A stretch of DNA of 42,638 nt, taken from positions 1 to 42,638 of the forward strand of contig JACOZQ010000025.1 in NCBI GenBank assembly GCA_016181275.1, given 5' to 3'. Numbering within the stretch: the first letter of the stretch is position 1; every line of letters starts with the position of its first letter. This document shows positions 1-6,938 of this stretch, piece after piece. Origin of the DNA: Candidatus Woesearchaeota archaeon. Lineage in GTDB: Archaea > Nanobdellota > Nanobdellia > SCGC-AAA011-G17 > ARS1403. The notes beneath the pieces were generated by a model. The model worked only from the letters and a program-made list of their open reading frames with translations, was not told the DNA's origin and made no database searches. Both the position numbers and the translations under genes were made by a program.

Positions 1-114
1 AGTAAAATTTATAAAGCTTTTAAAGATTATTATATTAACATGATCCCCAGTGATCCAAATGGGTCGCTGGATGAGTCCTTTTTCTTGTTGAACCTTAATT
101 GGAGCGATACATAA
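1..114 (+). CDS. C-terminal end of an unidentified protein (partial)
   Basis: Frame 1 is open from the first base and ends with TAA at 112-114, giving 37 residues that finish ...FFLLNLNWSDT. The stop overlaps the ATG of the next gene by one base (TAATG), the usual arrangement of translationally coupled genes, which is the main reason to believe this frame. The residues do not look like the C-terminus of PheS, which one might expect upstream of pheT. No function can be assigned from so short a piece. Confidence 0.6.
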   Translation, partial: SKIYKAFKDYYINMIPSDPNGSLDESFFLLNLNWSDT

Positions 115-725
115 TGGAAGATACATTAGTTTTTCTTGATGCAGGATTTTTATCCAAGCTTTCAAAGCATTTTGGAAAAGGAAAATATTTAGTTTATGAT
201 ATTGTTAGATTTTCAGAGCATATTTCGAAAAAACAAAATCTATCCTGTAAAAACATTTTTTATTATACTGCTCCTCCTTTTATGCCGGGGAGGCCTTCAA
301 AAAAAGAAACAAAAAGAAAAAAATTGTATGATGACTTTATTTCAAAGCTTTCAAAAAACAAAAATCTTACTGTACGTGAAGGAAGATGCCAAAGATTAAA
401 AATAAATAATAAATTTGAATATATCCAAAAGGGAGTAGATTCATTAGTTGTAATAGATTTAATGAATGTTTGTATAGATTATCCTGAAATTAAAAAGATA
501 ATCATTATTGCTTGTGATTCGGATTTTGTTCCAGTAATTGATGATTTAAAAAGGAAGGGGATAAAAACTACCCTCTATACTTATTATGAAAGAGGAAGAA
601 AGGCAAAGTTTTCAACATCAAATGAATTAATAAAATCTGTTGATAAATATGTTTTGCTATTAAAAGAAAACTTTACTTCCTTTCAATTAACTAAAATTCA
701 AAATGCCAACCATAACATTAAATAA
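114..725 (+). CDS. NYN domain protein (LabA/DUF88-like, PIN-fold RNase)
   Basis: A 203-residue protein with the landmarks of the NYN family, PIN-like fold metal-dependent ribonucleases: FLDAGF with Asp9 in the first strand, KGVD at 106-109, a further acidic residue at Asp115, and ACDSDFVPVI with Asp135 and Asp137. These acidic residues would form the metal site. A TTG at 99 lies in frame, but the ATG at 114 overlaps the preceding stop and places the first strand normally. The last seven or so codons run, in another frame, over a duplicated copy of the pheT start, so the native C-terminus may have been altered. RNA processing or defence roles are known for the family; the role here is inference. 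Confidence 0.8.
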   Translation: MEDTLVFLDAGFLSKLSKHFGKGKYLVYDIVRFSEHISKKQNLSCKNIFYYTAPPFMPGRPSKKETKRKKLYDDFISKLSKNKNLTVREGRCQRLKINNKFEYIQKGVDSLVVIDLMNVCIDYPEIKKIIIIACDSDFVPVIDDLKRKGIKTTLYTYYERGRKAKFSTSNELIKSVDKYVLLLKENFTSFQLTKIQNANHNIK

Positions 726-745
726 AAAACAATTTGAAGAATTGG
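692..745 (+). repeat. Left copy of 54-bp direct repeat (pheT 5' end)
   Basis: This 54-bp stretch matches 1861-1914 with one mismatch (ACA against ATA at the fifth codon). It contains the pheT start region and the first 14 codons, and lies before the DUF1016 gene, whereas the other copy starts the intact pheT. It looks like a target duplication or the trace of a recombination that placed the DUF1016 gene at the pheT 5' end. Confidence 0.85.
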
Positions 746-774
746 AGTTAAGACTTTCAGAAGATTATATCTGA
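703..774 (+). pseudogene. Orphan pheT 5' fragment (23 codons)
   Basis: ATG at 703 opens a frame that reproduces the first 14 codons of pheT with one change (Ile5 to Thr), then diverges and stops at TGA 772-774. It sits upstream of the DUF1016 gene and overlaps the NYN C-terminus in another frame. It is best read as the residue of the pheT start left behind by the insertion; it could still act as a small leader ORF because the sequence before its ATG is that of pheT. Confidence 0.7.
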
Positions 775-777
775 TTA

Positions 778-1839
778 ATGAACATTAAAATGGTTTCAGA
801 AAGAAATAAAATATTGAAAGAGAATCATTATGGTAGTTTGATTACTAATATCGGCAGTATTCTTGAAAAAAGGAGACAACAAGCATACAAAGTTATTAAT
901 GAAATCCTTGTTAAAACATATTGGGAGATAGGAAGACAGATTGTAGAGTTTGAGCAAGAAGGGAAGGAAAAAGCAGAATATGGTTCGTCACTTCTTAATA
1001 ATTTATCAAGAGATTTAAGATTAAAATATGGAAAGGGATTTAGTAAAAGCAATGTCTATCTTATGAGATTATTATATACTAAATACCAAAAATTCCAGAC
1101 ACCGTCTGGAAAATTGAATTGGAGTCATTATGTGGAACTACTTGGCATTGAAGAAGATTTAGAAAGAAAATTTTATGAGAAACAATGCATTTCAGATGGA
1201 TGGAGTGTAAGAGAATTAAAACGACAAATAAATTCTGTTTTATTTCATAGAATAGCATTAAGTAAGAATAAAAAAGAGATTTTAGAATTATCAAAAAATG
1301 GGCAGATTATTAATAAAGATGAAGATATCCTCAAAGATCCTTATGTATTAGAATTTTTAAAAATACCTGAAAATTATAAATATACGGAAAAACAATTAGA
1401 ACAGAAGATAATTGATAATCTTCAGATGTTTTTATTAGAATTAGGAAAGGGATTTACTTTTGTAGCAAGACAATATAGAATATCTTTGGACAATAATCAT
1501 TTTTATGTAGACTTAGTTTTTTACCATAGAATTCTAAAATGCTTTGTTCTTATTGACCTAAAGGTTGGACAAGTTACTCATCAAAACATTGGTCAGATGA
1601 ATTTATATCTTAACTATTTTAAAGAAGAAGAAAATAGTGAAAGTGATAATCCCCAAATTGGAATCGTTCTTGGAACTGAGAAAGATCATTTAACAGCAAG
1701 ATATGCCCTTGGTGGCATCTCAAATAAACTTTTTGTATCAAAATATAAGCTATATTTACCTAATAAGGAGGAATTAGAAAGGAAATTGGATGAGTCTTTA
1801 GCAAGAACCAAAAAAGTCAAAAGGCCAGGCACTGTCTGA
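778..1839 (+). CDS. DUF1016/YhcG family PD-(D/E)XK nuclease
   Basis: 353 residues with the DUF1016 (YhcG) architecture: an N-terminal helical DNA-binding half (about 18-160, with YWEIGRQIVEFEQ and FSKSNVYLMRLLY) and a C-terminal nuclease half (about 185-345). The PD-(D/E)XK core is visible as FYVDLVFYH (Asp245) followed by LIDLKVG (Asp260, Lys262) and GQMNLYLNY. The family is scattered by horizontal transfer and is often found near restriction, defence or mobile loci; its exact role is unknown. The gene is framed by the 54-bp pheT repeat and by a 10-bp direct repeat (770-779 and 1835-1844), suggesting a mobile cassette. A second ATG at 790 is an alternative start. Confidence 0.88.
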   Translation: MNIKMVSERNKILKENHYGSLITNIGSILEKRRQQAYKVINEILVKTYWEIGRQIVEFEQEGKEKAEYGSSLLNNLSRDLRLKYGKGFSKSNVYLMRLLYTKYQKFQTPSGKLNWSHYVELLGIEEDLERKFYEKQCISDGWSVRELKRQINSVLFHRIALSKNKKEILELSKNGQIINKDEDILKDPYVLEFLKIPENYKYTEKQLEQKIIDNLQMFLLELGKGFTFVARQYRISLDNNHFYVDLVFYHRILKCFVLIDLKVGQVTHQNIGQMNLYLNYFKEEENSESDNPQIGIVLGTEKDHLTARYALGGISNKLFVSKYKLYLPNKEELERKLDESLARTKKVKRPGTV

Positions 1840-1860
1840 TTAATTAAGACTCCATTGTAT

Positions 1861-1914
1861 TAAAATTCAAAATGCCAACCATAATATTAAATAAAAAACA
1901 ATTTGAAGAATTGG
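1861..1914 (+). repeat. Right copy of 54-bp direct repeat (intact pheT start)
   Basis: Partner of 692-745. It covers 11 bp of leader plus the first 14 codons of the complete pheT and differs from the left copy at one base. Confidence 0.85.
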
Positions 1915-3494
1915 CAGGAAAGAAACTGCCATTAGAAGAGTTAAAAGACAGGATTTCCATGCTAGGAACTGATCTTGAAAAAATAGAAGGCAATGAAATT
2001 ATTGTAGAAGTTTTTCCAAACAGGCCGGATATGCTGAGTGAGCAGGGATTTGCAAGAGCCTTTAGCTCTTTTATTGGTGTTAAGAAAGGATTGAGAAAAT
2101 ATCATGCTAGAAAATCTAATTATAAAGTTGAGGTTGATGCAAGCGTTAAGAAAGTAAGACCTGAGACTGTTTGTGCTGTTGTTAAAAATTTAATATTGGA
2201 TGATGAGAAAATTAAAAGCATTATCCAGATTCAGGAAAAATTACATATCGGATATGGAAGAAATAGAAAGAAAGCTGCTATCGGAATTTATCCATTAAAT
2301 AAAATTAAATTTCCTGTAAGATATTTAGCTAAAAAACCAGAGGAAATTAAGTTTAAACCATTAGAAATGAGCCAGGTTTTAAATGGAAAACAAATATTAG
2401 AACTGCATCCTACTGGGAGGGAATATAAGAATTTATTAGAGAATGAGAAAACCTATCCAATATTTATTGATGCTAATGATAATATTTTATCAATGCCCCC
2501 GATAATTAATTCTGATGATGTTGGCAAAGTGACTGAAGACACGAAAGATGTTTTTGTTGAATGCTCAGGATTTGATTATAATATTTTGAGCAAATGCTTG
2601 AATATAATTGTGGCTGCTTTAGCTGACATTAATGGAAGGATATATGAAGTTAAGATAAATAATAAAATAAGTCCAAATTTAGAACCTAAAGAAGAAAAAT
2701 TAGACATAAAATATGTTAATAAGATGTTAGGTCTTGAGCTTAAAGAAAAAGATGTTAATGAACTGCTTGAAAGAATGGGATATGATTATAATAACGGAAA
2801 AGTTTTAGTTCCTTGTTATAGGACGGATATTTTGCATCAGATTGACTTTGTTGAAGACATTGCAATTGCTTATGGCTATGAGAACTTTGTTGAGGAAATA
2901 CCTAATGTAAGCACAATTGGAAAAGAAAGCGGGAAAGGCAAGTTTAATAAAAAAATTTCTGAGATATTGATTGGATTGGGATTATTGGAATGCAGCTCTG
3001 TAAGTTTAAGCAATGAAGAAATTCTAAATAGAAAAATGAATGTTAAGAATAAACTAGTGAAAGTTGAATCTCCGGTTAACCAGGATTATGATACTTTAAG
3101 GAATTTTATGCTGCCTGGATTGCTAAAGATTCTATCTGAGAATAAAAGATATGAATATCCGCAGAATATTTTTGAGATTGGAAAAATTTTTGATGATATT
3201 ACAGATAAAGATTCTTTAGGAATTGTTGTTACTGGAAATTTTACTATGATTAAGCAGAAGTTAGATGTTTTATTTTCTTTATTAGATATAAAATATGAAA
3301 TAAAGGAAGATGAAAATGGAAGTTTTATTATTGGAAGATGCGGGAAGATAATTGTTAATGAAAAAGAATTGGGTGTTATTGGTGAAATGAGTCCCATTGT
3401 TTTGGATAGTTTTGGAATTGATGTGCCTTGCAGCGGATTGGAAATTAATTTAGAAAGGTTAGATCTGTTTACTAGAGTTATTGAGGAACTCTAA
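1872..3494 (+). CDS. pheT: Phenylalanyl-tRNA synthetase beta subunit, archaeal type
   Basis: 540 residues, the length of archaeal/eukaryotic-type PheRS beta rather than the approximately 800-residue bacterial form, and lacking the bacterial N-terminal tRNA-binding extension. Recognisable parts are the N-terminal segment with IIVEVFPNRPDMLSEQGFAR, a B3/B4 region (about 90-255), a B5 domain (about 275-350, LGLELKEKDVNELLERMGYD), and the catalytic-like core (VEDIAIAYGYENF onward). With PheS (not in the window) it forms the alpha2beta2 enzyme that charges tRNA-Phe. The start ATG is fixed by the family N-terminus, but the upstream DNA has been rearranged by the DUF1016 cassette, so its promoter context may be new. 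Confidence 0.95.
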   Translation: MPTIILNKKQFEELAGKKLPLEELKDRISMLGTDLEKIEGNEIIVEVFPNRPDMLSEQGFARAFSSFIGVKKGLRKYHARKSNYKVEVDASVKKVRPETVCAVVKNLILDDEKIKSIIQIQEKLHIGYGRNRKKAAIGIYPLNKIKFPVRYLAKKPEEIKFKPLEMSQVLNGKQILELHPTGREYKNLLENEKTYPIFIDANDNILSMPPIINSDDVGKVTEDTKDVFVECSGFDYNILSKCLNIIVAALADINGRIYEVKINNKISPNLEPKEEKLDIKYVNKMLGLELKEKDVNELLERMGYDYNNGKVLVPCYRTDILHQIDFVEDIAIAYGYENFVEEIPNVSTIGKESGKGKFNKKISEILIGLGLLECSSVSLSNEEILNRKMNVKNKLVKVESPVNQDYDTLRNFMLPGLLKILSENKRYEYPQNIFEIGKIFDDITDKDSLGIVVTGNFTMIKQKLDVLFSLLDIKYEIKEDENGSFIIGRCGKIIVNEKELGVIGEMSPIVLDSFGIDVPCSGLEINLERLDLFTRVIEEL

Positions 3495-3802
3495 AATTTA
3501 AATAAAACCTTTTCAAAATCTACAATCTTTTCACCTTGAAATTTGATGCCTTCTTTTTCTAACATTTTAATTTTTTTCTGAATTTCTTTTCCAGAGGTTT
3601 TTCCTTTAAAACCACAAATATCTCCAGAGGAAGAAACAACACGATGACAGGGTGTTGAAGGTGCATTTGGATTATTTTTCAAACATTGTCCTATTGCTCT
3701 GTAAGCTTTTGTATCTAATGCTTTACCTAATTCCAAATATGTAGAAATCTTTCCTTCAGGAATTTGTTTACATAATTCATATATTTTTTCAGCTAATTTC
3801 AT
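3491..3802 (-). CDS. ogt: O6-alkylguanine-DNA alkyltransferase (C-terminal domain only)
   Basis: 103 residues corresponding to the DNA-binding and methyltransferase domain of Ogt/MGMT. The active site PCHRV is at 51-55 with acceptor Cys52, preceded by YRAIGQCLKNNP, the helix-turn-helix with the arginine finger. The PCHRV motif argues for a true alkyltransferase and against alkyltransferase-like proteins, which carry Trp in place of the cysteine. The N-terminal domain of full-length Ogt is absent, as in many short homologues. It starts inside the last codons of the MazF-like toxin gene (4-nt overlap) and converges on pheT, so it probably belongs to the toxin-antitoxin transcript. Confidence 0.9.
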   Translation of the reverse strand: MKLAEKIYELCKQIPEGKISTYLELGKALDTKAYRAIGQCLKNNPNAPSTPCHRVVSSSGDICGFKGKTSGKEIQKKIKMLEKEGIKFQGEKIVDFEKVLFKF

Positions 3803-4146
3803 TCTAATCCTAAACTGACTTTTATGGCTGAATCAATTCTTTTCATTATATAACTTTCAAGTGCACTTATTTTTTTAATGATTCTTGATTTGTCAATTGT
3901 TCTTATTTGATTAAGAAGAATTTTTGATTCTTTTTCTAATTTAGAATCTTTAGGTAAAACCTTTACATCTGTAGGAAACTCTTCTTCAATGCCTTTTGAT
4001 GTTATTGGTGCAATAATTGTTGTTGGGCTATAATTGTTTCCTATATCATTTTGGATTACCAAAACAGGCCTTACACTTCCTTGCTCACTTCCCTTGACTG
4101 GCTCAAGGTTTACCATAAGAATATCTCCTCTTTTTATATTTACCAT
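3799..4146 (-). CDS. MazF/PemK-type mRNA interferase toxin
   Basis: 115 residues with the PemK/MazF signature: an N-terminal KRGDILMVNLEPVKGSEQG loop, RPVLVIQND, then TTIIAPITSK, and a C-terminal ILLNQIRTIDKSRI. Such toxins cut single-stranded mRNA at short motifs when the antitoxin is degraded. It overlaps the upstream antitoxin by 7 nt and the downstream alkyltransferase by 4 nt, so all three are likely co-translated. Family is clear; cleavage specificity cannot be read from sequence. Confidence 0.9.
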   Translation of the reverse strand: MVNIKRGDILMVNLEPVKGSEQGSVRPVLVIQNDIGNNYSPTTIIAPITSKGIEEEFPTDVKVLPKDSKLEKESKILLNQIRTIDKSRIIKKISALESYIMKRIDSAIKVSLGLE

Positions 4147-4370
4147 TCCCAGTCCAACTCTTTATCTGTTGCTTCCCAATCTCTTGTTATCCTCAGACTT
4201 TCTTTAGCCATTTTTTTATAACCTTTAATCATTAATTTTTCATTTAGTATTTTTTGTTTGTTCTCTAAATCTAAAAGTCTACTTATCACACTTTCATAAC
4301 TTTCCCTCTCATTTTTAATTAAATCTAATCCTTTCTTTATGTCTTTATGTATTTGAATGGTTGTAATCAT
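4140..4370 (-). CDS. MazE-like antitoxin of the 3799-4146 toxin
   Basis: 76 residues: a short N-terminal ITTIQIHKDIKKGLDLIK segment typical of ribbon-helix-helix/AbrB-like archaeal antitoxins, then a charged helical tail ending RITRDWEATDKELDWEW that would wrap the toxin. It is the first gene of the operon and overlaps the toxin by 7 nt. A strong palindrome sits between its TATA box and start codon, consistent with autorepression. Assignment rests on size, position and tail composition. Confidence 0.8.
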   Translation of the reverse strand: MITTIQIHKDIKKGLDLIKNERESYESVISRLLDLENKQKILNEKLMIKGYKKMAKESLRITRDWEATDKELDWEW

Positions 4371-4376
4371 AAGAAT

Positions 4377-4401
4377 CTATAGAATTTCTATAGTATTTAA
4401 A
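4377..4401 (-). promoter_or_regulatory. Promoter and palindromic operator of the MazEF-like operon
   Basis: On the minus strand a TATA box TTTAAATA (4394-4401) lies about 27 nt from the antitoxin ATG at 4370, as expected for a leaderless archaeal transcript. Between them is a near-perfect palindrome, CTATAGAATTTCTATAG on the plus strand (4377-4393), with 8-bp arms around one base. A protein bound there would block the initiation complex, so it is the obvious operator for the toxin-antitoxin complex. Confidence 0.65.
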
Positions 4402-4422
4402 GTTTTCTAAAATAAAAAGAGA

Positions 4423-4444
4423 TAATCCCCTAATTAGAGGATTA
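4423..4444 (-). terminator. Possible terminator after the small exported protein cluster
   Basis: A hairpin with a 6-bp stem (4423-4428 with 4439-4444), extended past one mismatch, overlaps the stop codon of the 4442-4849 gene and is followed on the minus strand by a T-rich run (TCTCTTTTTATTTTAG). It separates that operon from the toxin-antitoxin operon transcribed in the same direction. Confidence 0.45.
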
Positions 4445-4849
4445 CGTAACTGTAAAGTAAGCTCTTCCCAGCTCTTTATTTGTCTGGTATTCTTTCAACA
4501 GCGCATAATAGCCGCCATTCCATCCTGGGCTTGTTACACAATTGGCTATCAATGTCTTTCCTGCTTCTCCAAATCTTGGCTTGCTGCACCAGTTTCCATC
4601 ACAATTGTCAAAGCTGCAGGTTCTTACTTCCGAGCCGCCGACTTTTCTCAGCTCGACTGCATTCTTGATTCTGTTTCCATTTGCATTTACCATGACTGTA
4701 ACTTGATCGCCTGATGTTACTGATGGGGTGACAGAAACATCAACATTAGAAACAGCTGCACCGGTTATCTTGTCGAAATTAACTGCAACTAATGCAACAG
4801 CAACTACGACTGCAGCAACTAAAAGCACTGTCCTGTTTTTCTGATCCAT
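4442..4849 (-). CDS. Small exported protein with N-terminal anchor and TGAAV motif
   Basis: 135 residues. A single hydrophobic segment (about 8-24) is followed by KITGAAV, then a polar, beta-rich region of about 100 residues with four cysteines (CSFDNCDGNWC and NCVTSPGW) likely to form disulfides, and a C-terminal LGRAYFTVT. It resembles a membrane-tethered immunoglobulin-like domain. GGAGG stands a few bases before the ATG. It is the last of four similar genes in tandem; function unknown. Confidence 0.75.
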   Translation of the reverse strand: MDQKNRTVLLVAAVVVAVALVAVNFDKITGAAVSNVDVSVTPSVTSGDQVTVMVNANGNRIKNAVELRKVGGSEVRTCSFDNCDGNWCSKPRFGEAGKTLIANCVTSPGWNGGYYALLKEYQTNKELGRAYFTVT

Positions 4850-4891
4850 ATTTCATCCTCCTTTTTTGATTATAATTTTTTATTTTTATTT

Positions 4892-5293
4892 TCAAGCTAC
4901 TGTGAATAATGCTTTATTGCCAACCATCTCTCCTCTTCTATTCTTTGCTTGAATATAATAACTTCCTGAGCTCATTGTTGTTGGAATTTTGTATTCCAAA
5001 TCACAATCATAAGTTCCTGAAACTTTTCTGCTGCTGCATTTTGATGCCCTTGCAAAAAATCTCTTTGCTGTATATTCACCATCAACCTCGTATATTTTGA
5101 ACTCTTGTGAAGTAGTCTCTGCATCTCTTACACTTACCAAAACACTAAAGCCCTGCATAACCGGGGAATTTGTAACTGTAACTACTGGATCAATTTTCGC
5201 TTTTGCTACGTTTCCCGTTAATCCGTCGATATTAAACAAAAATGCTGCAGCTACAATGATTCCAACTGCCCAAAGCAAAACATTTCTTTCCAT
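4892..5293 (-). CDS. Small exported protein, paralogue of its neighbours
   Basis: 133 residues with the same plan as the adjacent genes: hydrophobic N-terminus, LTGNVAKA, then a beta-rich domain (VVTVTNSPVMQGFSVLVSVRDAE) with two cysteines (CSSRKVSGTYDCDLEY) and the C-terminal signature GNKALFTVA. The preceding GGAAGGT is a ribosome binding site inside the 3' end of the previous gene. Four bases or fewer separate it from that gene, so the cluster is one operon. No enzymatic motif is visible. Confidence 0.75.
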   Translation of the reverse strand: MERNVLLWAVGIIVAAAFLFNIDGLTGNVAKAKIDPVVTVTNSPVMQGFSVLVSVRDAETTSQEFKIYEVDGEYTAKRFFARASKCSSRKVSGTYDCDLEYKIPTTMSSGSYYIQAKNRRGEMVGNKALFTVA

Positions 5294-5296
5294 TTT

Positions 5297-5749
5297 TTAC
5301 CTTCCTGTTTCCTGATATTTTGAATCTGAAACTGTGAAAAATGCTTTATTGCCAATTAATTCCCCTGATGCATCGTCTTTTACCTGGATAAAATACTTTC
5401 CATTTGGCAATTCTGAAATTGGAATATTGAAGCCTGCTTCGCATCCATAATAACCGGCTGTTGCGAACTTGCAATCACCTATTCCGAACTCAAAACTTAT
5501 TCCGGTATAACTTTCATATTCAGAATAAACATATAACTTTGATGAGCTCGATGATTTAATATTATCTGCTGAAACAACAAGATCACTTCCTGCTGAAACA
5601 GCTGCATCTGAGTTTAAAACTTTTAAAACAGGAACTTTAACTGCTGGTGTTCCTGATTTTGCAACATTGGCCGTAAAATTACTTAAATTAAAAATCACAA
5701 CCGCAACAACAACCACTCCTAGAATCCAAAATATTGTCTTTTTTTCCAT
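5297..5749 (-). CDS. Small exported protein, paralogue of its neighbours
   Basis: 150 residues: MEKK, a hydrophobic segment (about 6-22), FTANVAKS in the motif position, then a beta-rich domain with CKFATAGYYGCEAGF and the ending GNKAFFTVSDS shared with the 4892-5293 protein. A GGAGGA ribosome binding site overlaps the stop of the upstream gene. The conserved C-terminal strand (GNKA-FFTV) and the disulfide loop suggest a common fold, probably Ig-like. Function unknown. Confidence 0.75.
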   Translation of the reverse strand: MEKKTIFWILGVVVVAVVIFNLSNFTANVAKSGTPAVKVPVLKVLNSDAAVSAGSDLVVSADNIKSSSSSKLYVYSEYESYTGISFEFGIGDCKFATAGYYGCEAGFNIPISELPNGKYFIQVKDDASGELIGNKAFFTVSDSKYQETGR

Positions 5750-5755
5750 TTTAAT

Positions 5756-6178
5756 TTATCTTCCTCCATATAAAGAATCTTGAAATAAAAATTCTGCTTT
5801 TCCTGAAACCCCTGCAACCTTAATTGTATAGATTCCATCCTTCCATTGGTCTACCGGGGTTTTGTATATTGCCAATGAAGAAATGCATCTGCTTCCTGAT
5901 TTTTCAAAGCAGCTCATTTTTAAAGATCCTGATTTTGATGAGTAACGAGGATCATAAATAAAAACTCTCTTATTAGCTTCTGATGGGGTTATTTTAATAT
6001 AAACAGCATCGCCTGCCGAGATAGCAACCGAGCTTCCAGATGGGTTATCAAAGAAATTTTCTCCATCTGCTGATAAAGATATAACATGGTTTTCTGAAAC
6101 AACTGCCGATCCTGTAATTCTTTCAACATTGAATAATAATGCTATGAATACTATAACAGCGACTGCAGAAATAATCAC
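5756..6178 (-). CDS. Small exported protein, first gene of the cluster (start uncertain)
   Basis: 140 residues from a GTG at 6178: hydrophobic N-terminus, RITGSAV, then a beta-rich domain with CFEKSGSRC and a C-terminal KAEFLFQDS matching the pattern of the next three genes. The siblings begin M-D/E-x-K before the hydrophobic run; here the same residues (E-K-K) are in frame but with no ATG, GTG or TTG in front. A TTG preceded by AGGTGAT lies just upstream but is out of frame by one base across an A7 run. Either GTG is used or one A was lost. Confidence 0.65.
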   Translation of the reverse strand: MIISAVAVIVFIALLFNVERITGSAVVSENHVISLSADGENFFDNPSGSSVAISAGDAVYIKITPSEANKRVFIYDPRYSSKSGSLKMSCFEKSGSRCISSLAIYKTPVDQWKDGIYTIKVAGVSGKAEFLFQDSLYGGR

Positions 6179-6274
6179 CTTTTTTTCAACCAGATTTATT
6201 TAAATCACCTTTAACTACTATAAACAACCTCATTTATAAATTTTTCCTAAAATTTTTTTAAAAATTAGCTATGC

Positions 6275-6282
6275 TTAAATAT
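6275..6282 (+). promoter_or_regulatory. TATA box of the thermonuclease gene
   Basis: TTAAATAT lies about 25 nt before ATG 6303, which places transcription start at or near that ATG. An in-frame TTG at 6285 would be upstream of the transcript, so the box decides the start. Confidence 0.55.
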
Positions 6283-6302
6283 TTTTGGATGCTCAATTTA
6301 GC

Positions 6303-6938
6303 ATGAAATTTAAAATCTTTATTTTTATATTCTTGATTTTTCTTAATGGATGCATTGCAAATACTGGGAATGCGGTATTGGAAATTGAAAAACTTGAAGG
6401 CCCTTTTCTTGTTGTCAACGTAGTGGATGGAGACACCTTGGATCTTGCAAATGGAGACAGATTAAGATTTTCCGGAATAAACACACCTGAAACCGGCGAG
6501 TGCTATTATCAAGAAGCGAAAGATAAACTGGGAGAGTTGACTTTGAGGAGAAATGTTCTTCTGGAAAAGGATAGAACGGATATTGACAAATATGAAAGGA
6601 AATTAAGATATGTTTACATTAATGAAAGCTCTGAATTAATTTTGATAAATGGAATTTTAGTTGAGAAAGGATATGCCAGAGTTTATGACAAGTATAAAAG
6701 CGACACAAAAAGATACGAACAGCTGAAAAAATTGGAGAGGAATGCAATCGAAAATAAACTCGGGGTTTGGAGCTGCATTGACAATAAAGAAAATTGCTTG
6801 TTTGTTGGAAGCGCTAATTCTGAAAAATATCACACGCCCGACTGCAAGTTTGCCAAGAAAATAAAACCTGAAAACTTGGTTTGCTTTGAAACCTTTGAAG
6901 AAGCTGAATCAGAAGGAAGGGAATTCAGCGGATGCTAA
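6303..6938 (+). CDS. Secreted thermonuclease lipoprotein with C-terminal Ada-like metal-binding domain
   Basis: 211 residues. A lipoprotein signal with LNGC (lipid Cys17) is followed by NTGNAV and a staphylococcal-nuclease domain (about 35-160): VVDGDTLDLANGD, LRFSGINTPE and DKYERKLRYVY carry the calcium and catalytic positions; the second acidic ligand is Asn in GINTPE, as in several homologues. The tail holds YHTPDCKFAKKIKPENLVCF and a final GC, an Ada-type zinc-binding module common at the end of such nucleases. It probably degrades external nucleic acid for salvage at the cell surface. Confidence 0.88.
   Translation: MKFKIFIFIFLIFLNGCIANTGNAVLEIEKLEGPFLVVNVVDGDTLDLANGDRLRFSGINTPETGECYYQEAKDKLGELTLRRNVLLEKDRTDIDKYERKLRYVYINESSELILINGILVEKGYARVYDKYKSDTKRYEQLKKLERNAIENKLGVWSCIDNKENCLFVGSANSEKYHTPDCKFAKKIKPENLVCFETFEEAESEGREFSGC

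Noticed and set aside
47-70. Ten-bp hairpin with AAAT loop followed by a T-rich run, looking like a terminator
   Set aside because: It lies inside an open frame whose stop overlaps the next start (TAATG), so it is more likely part of a coding sequence.
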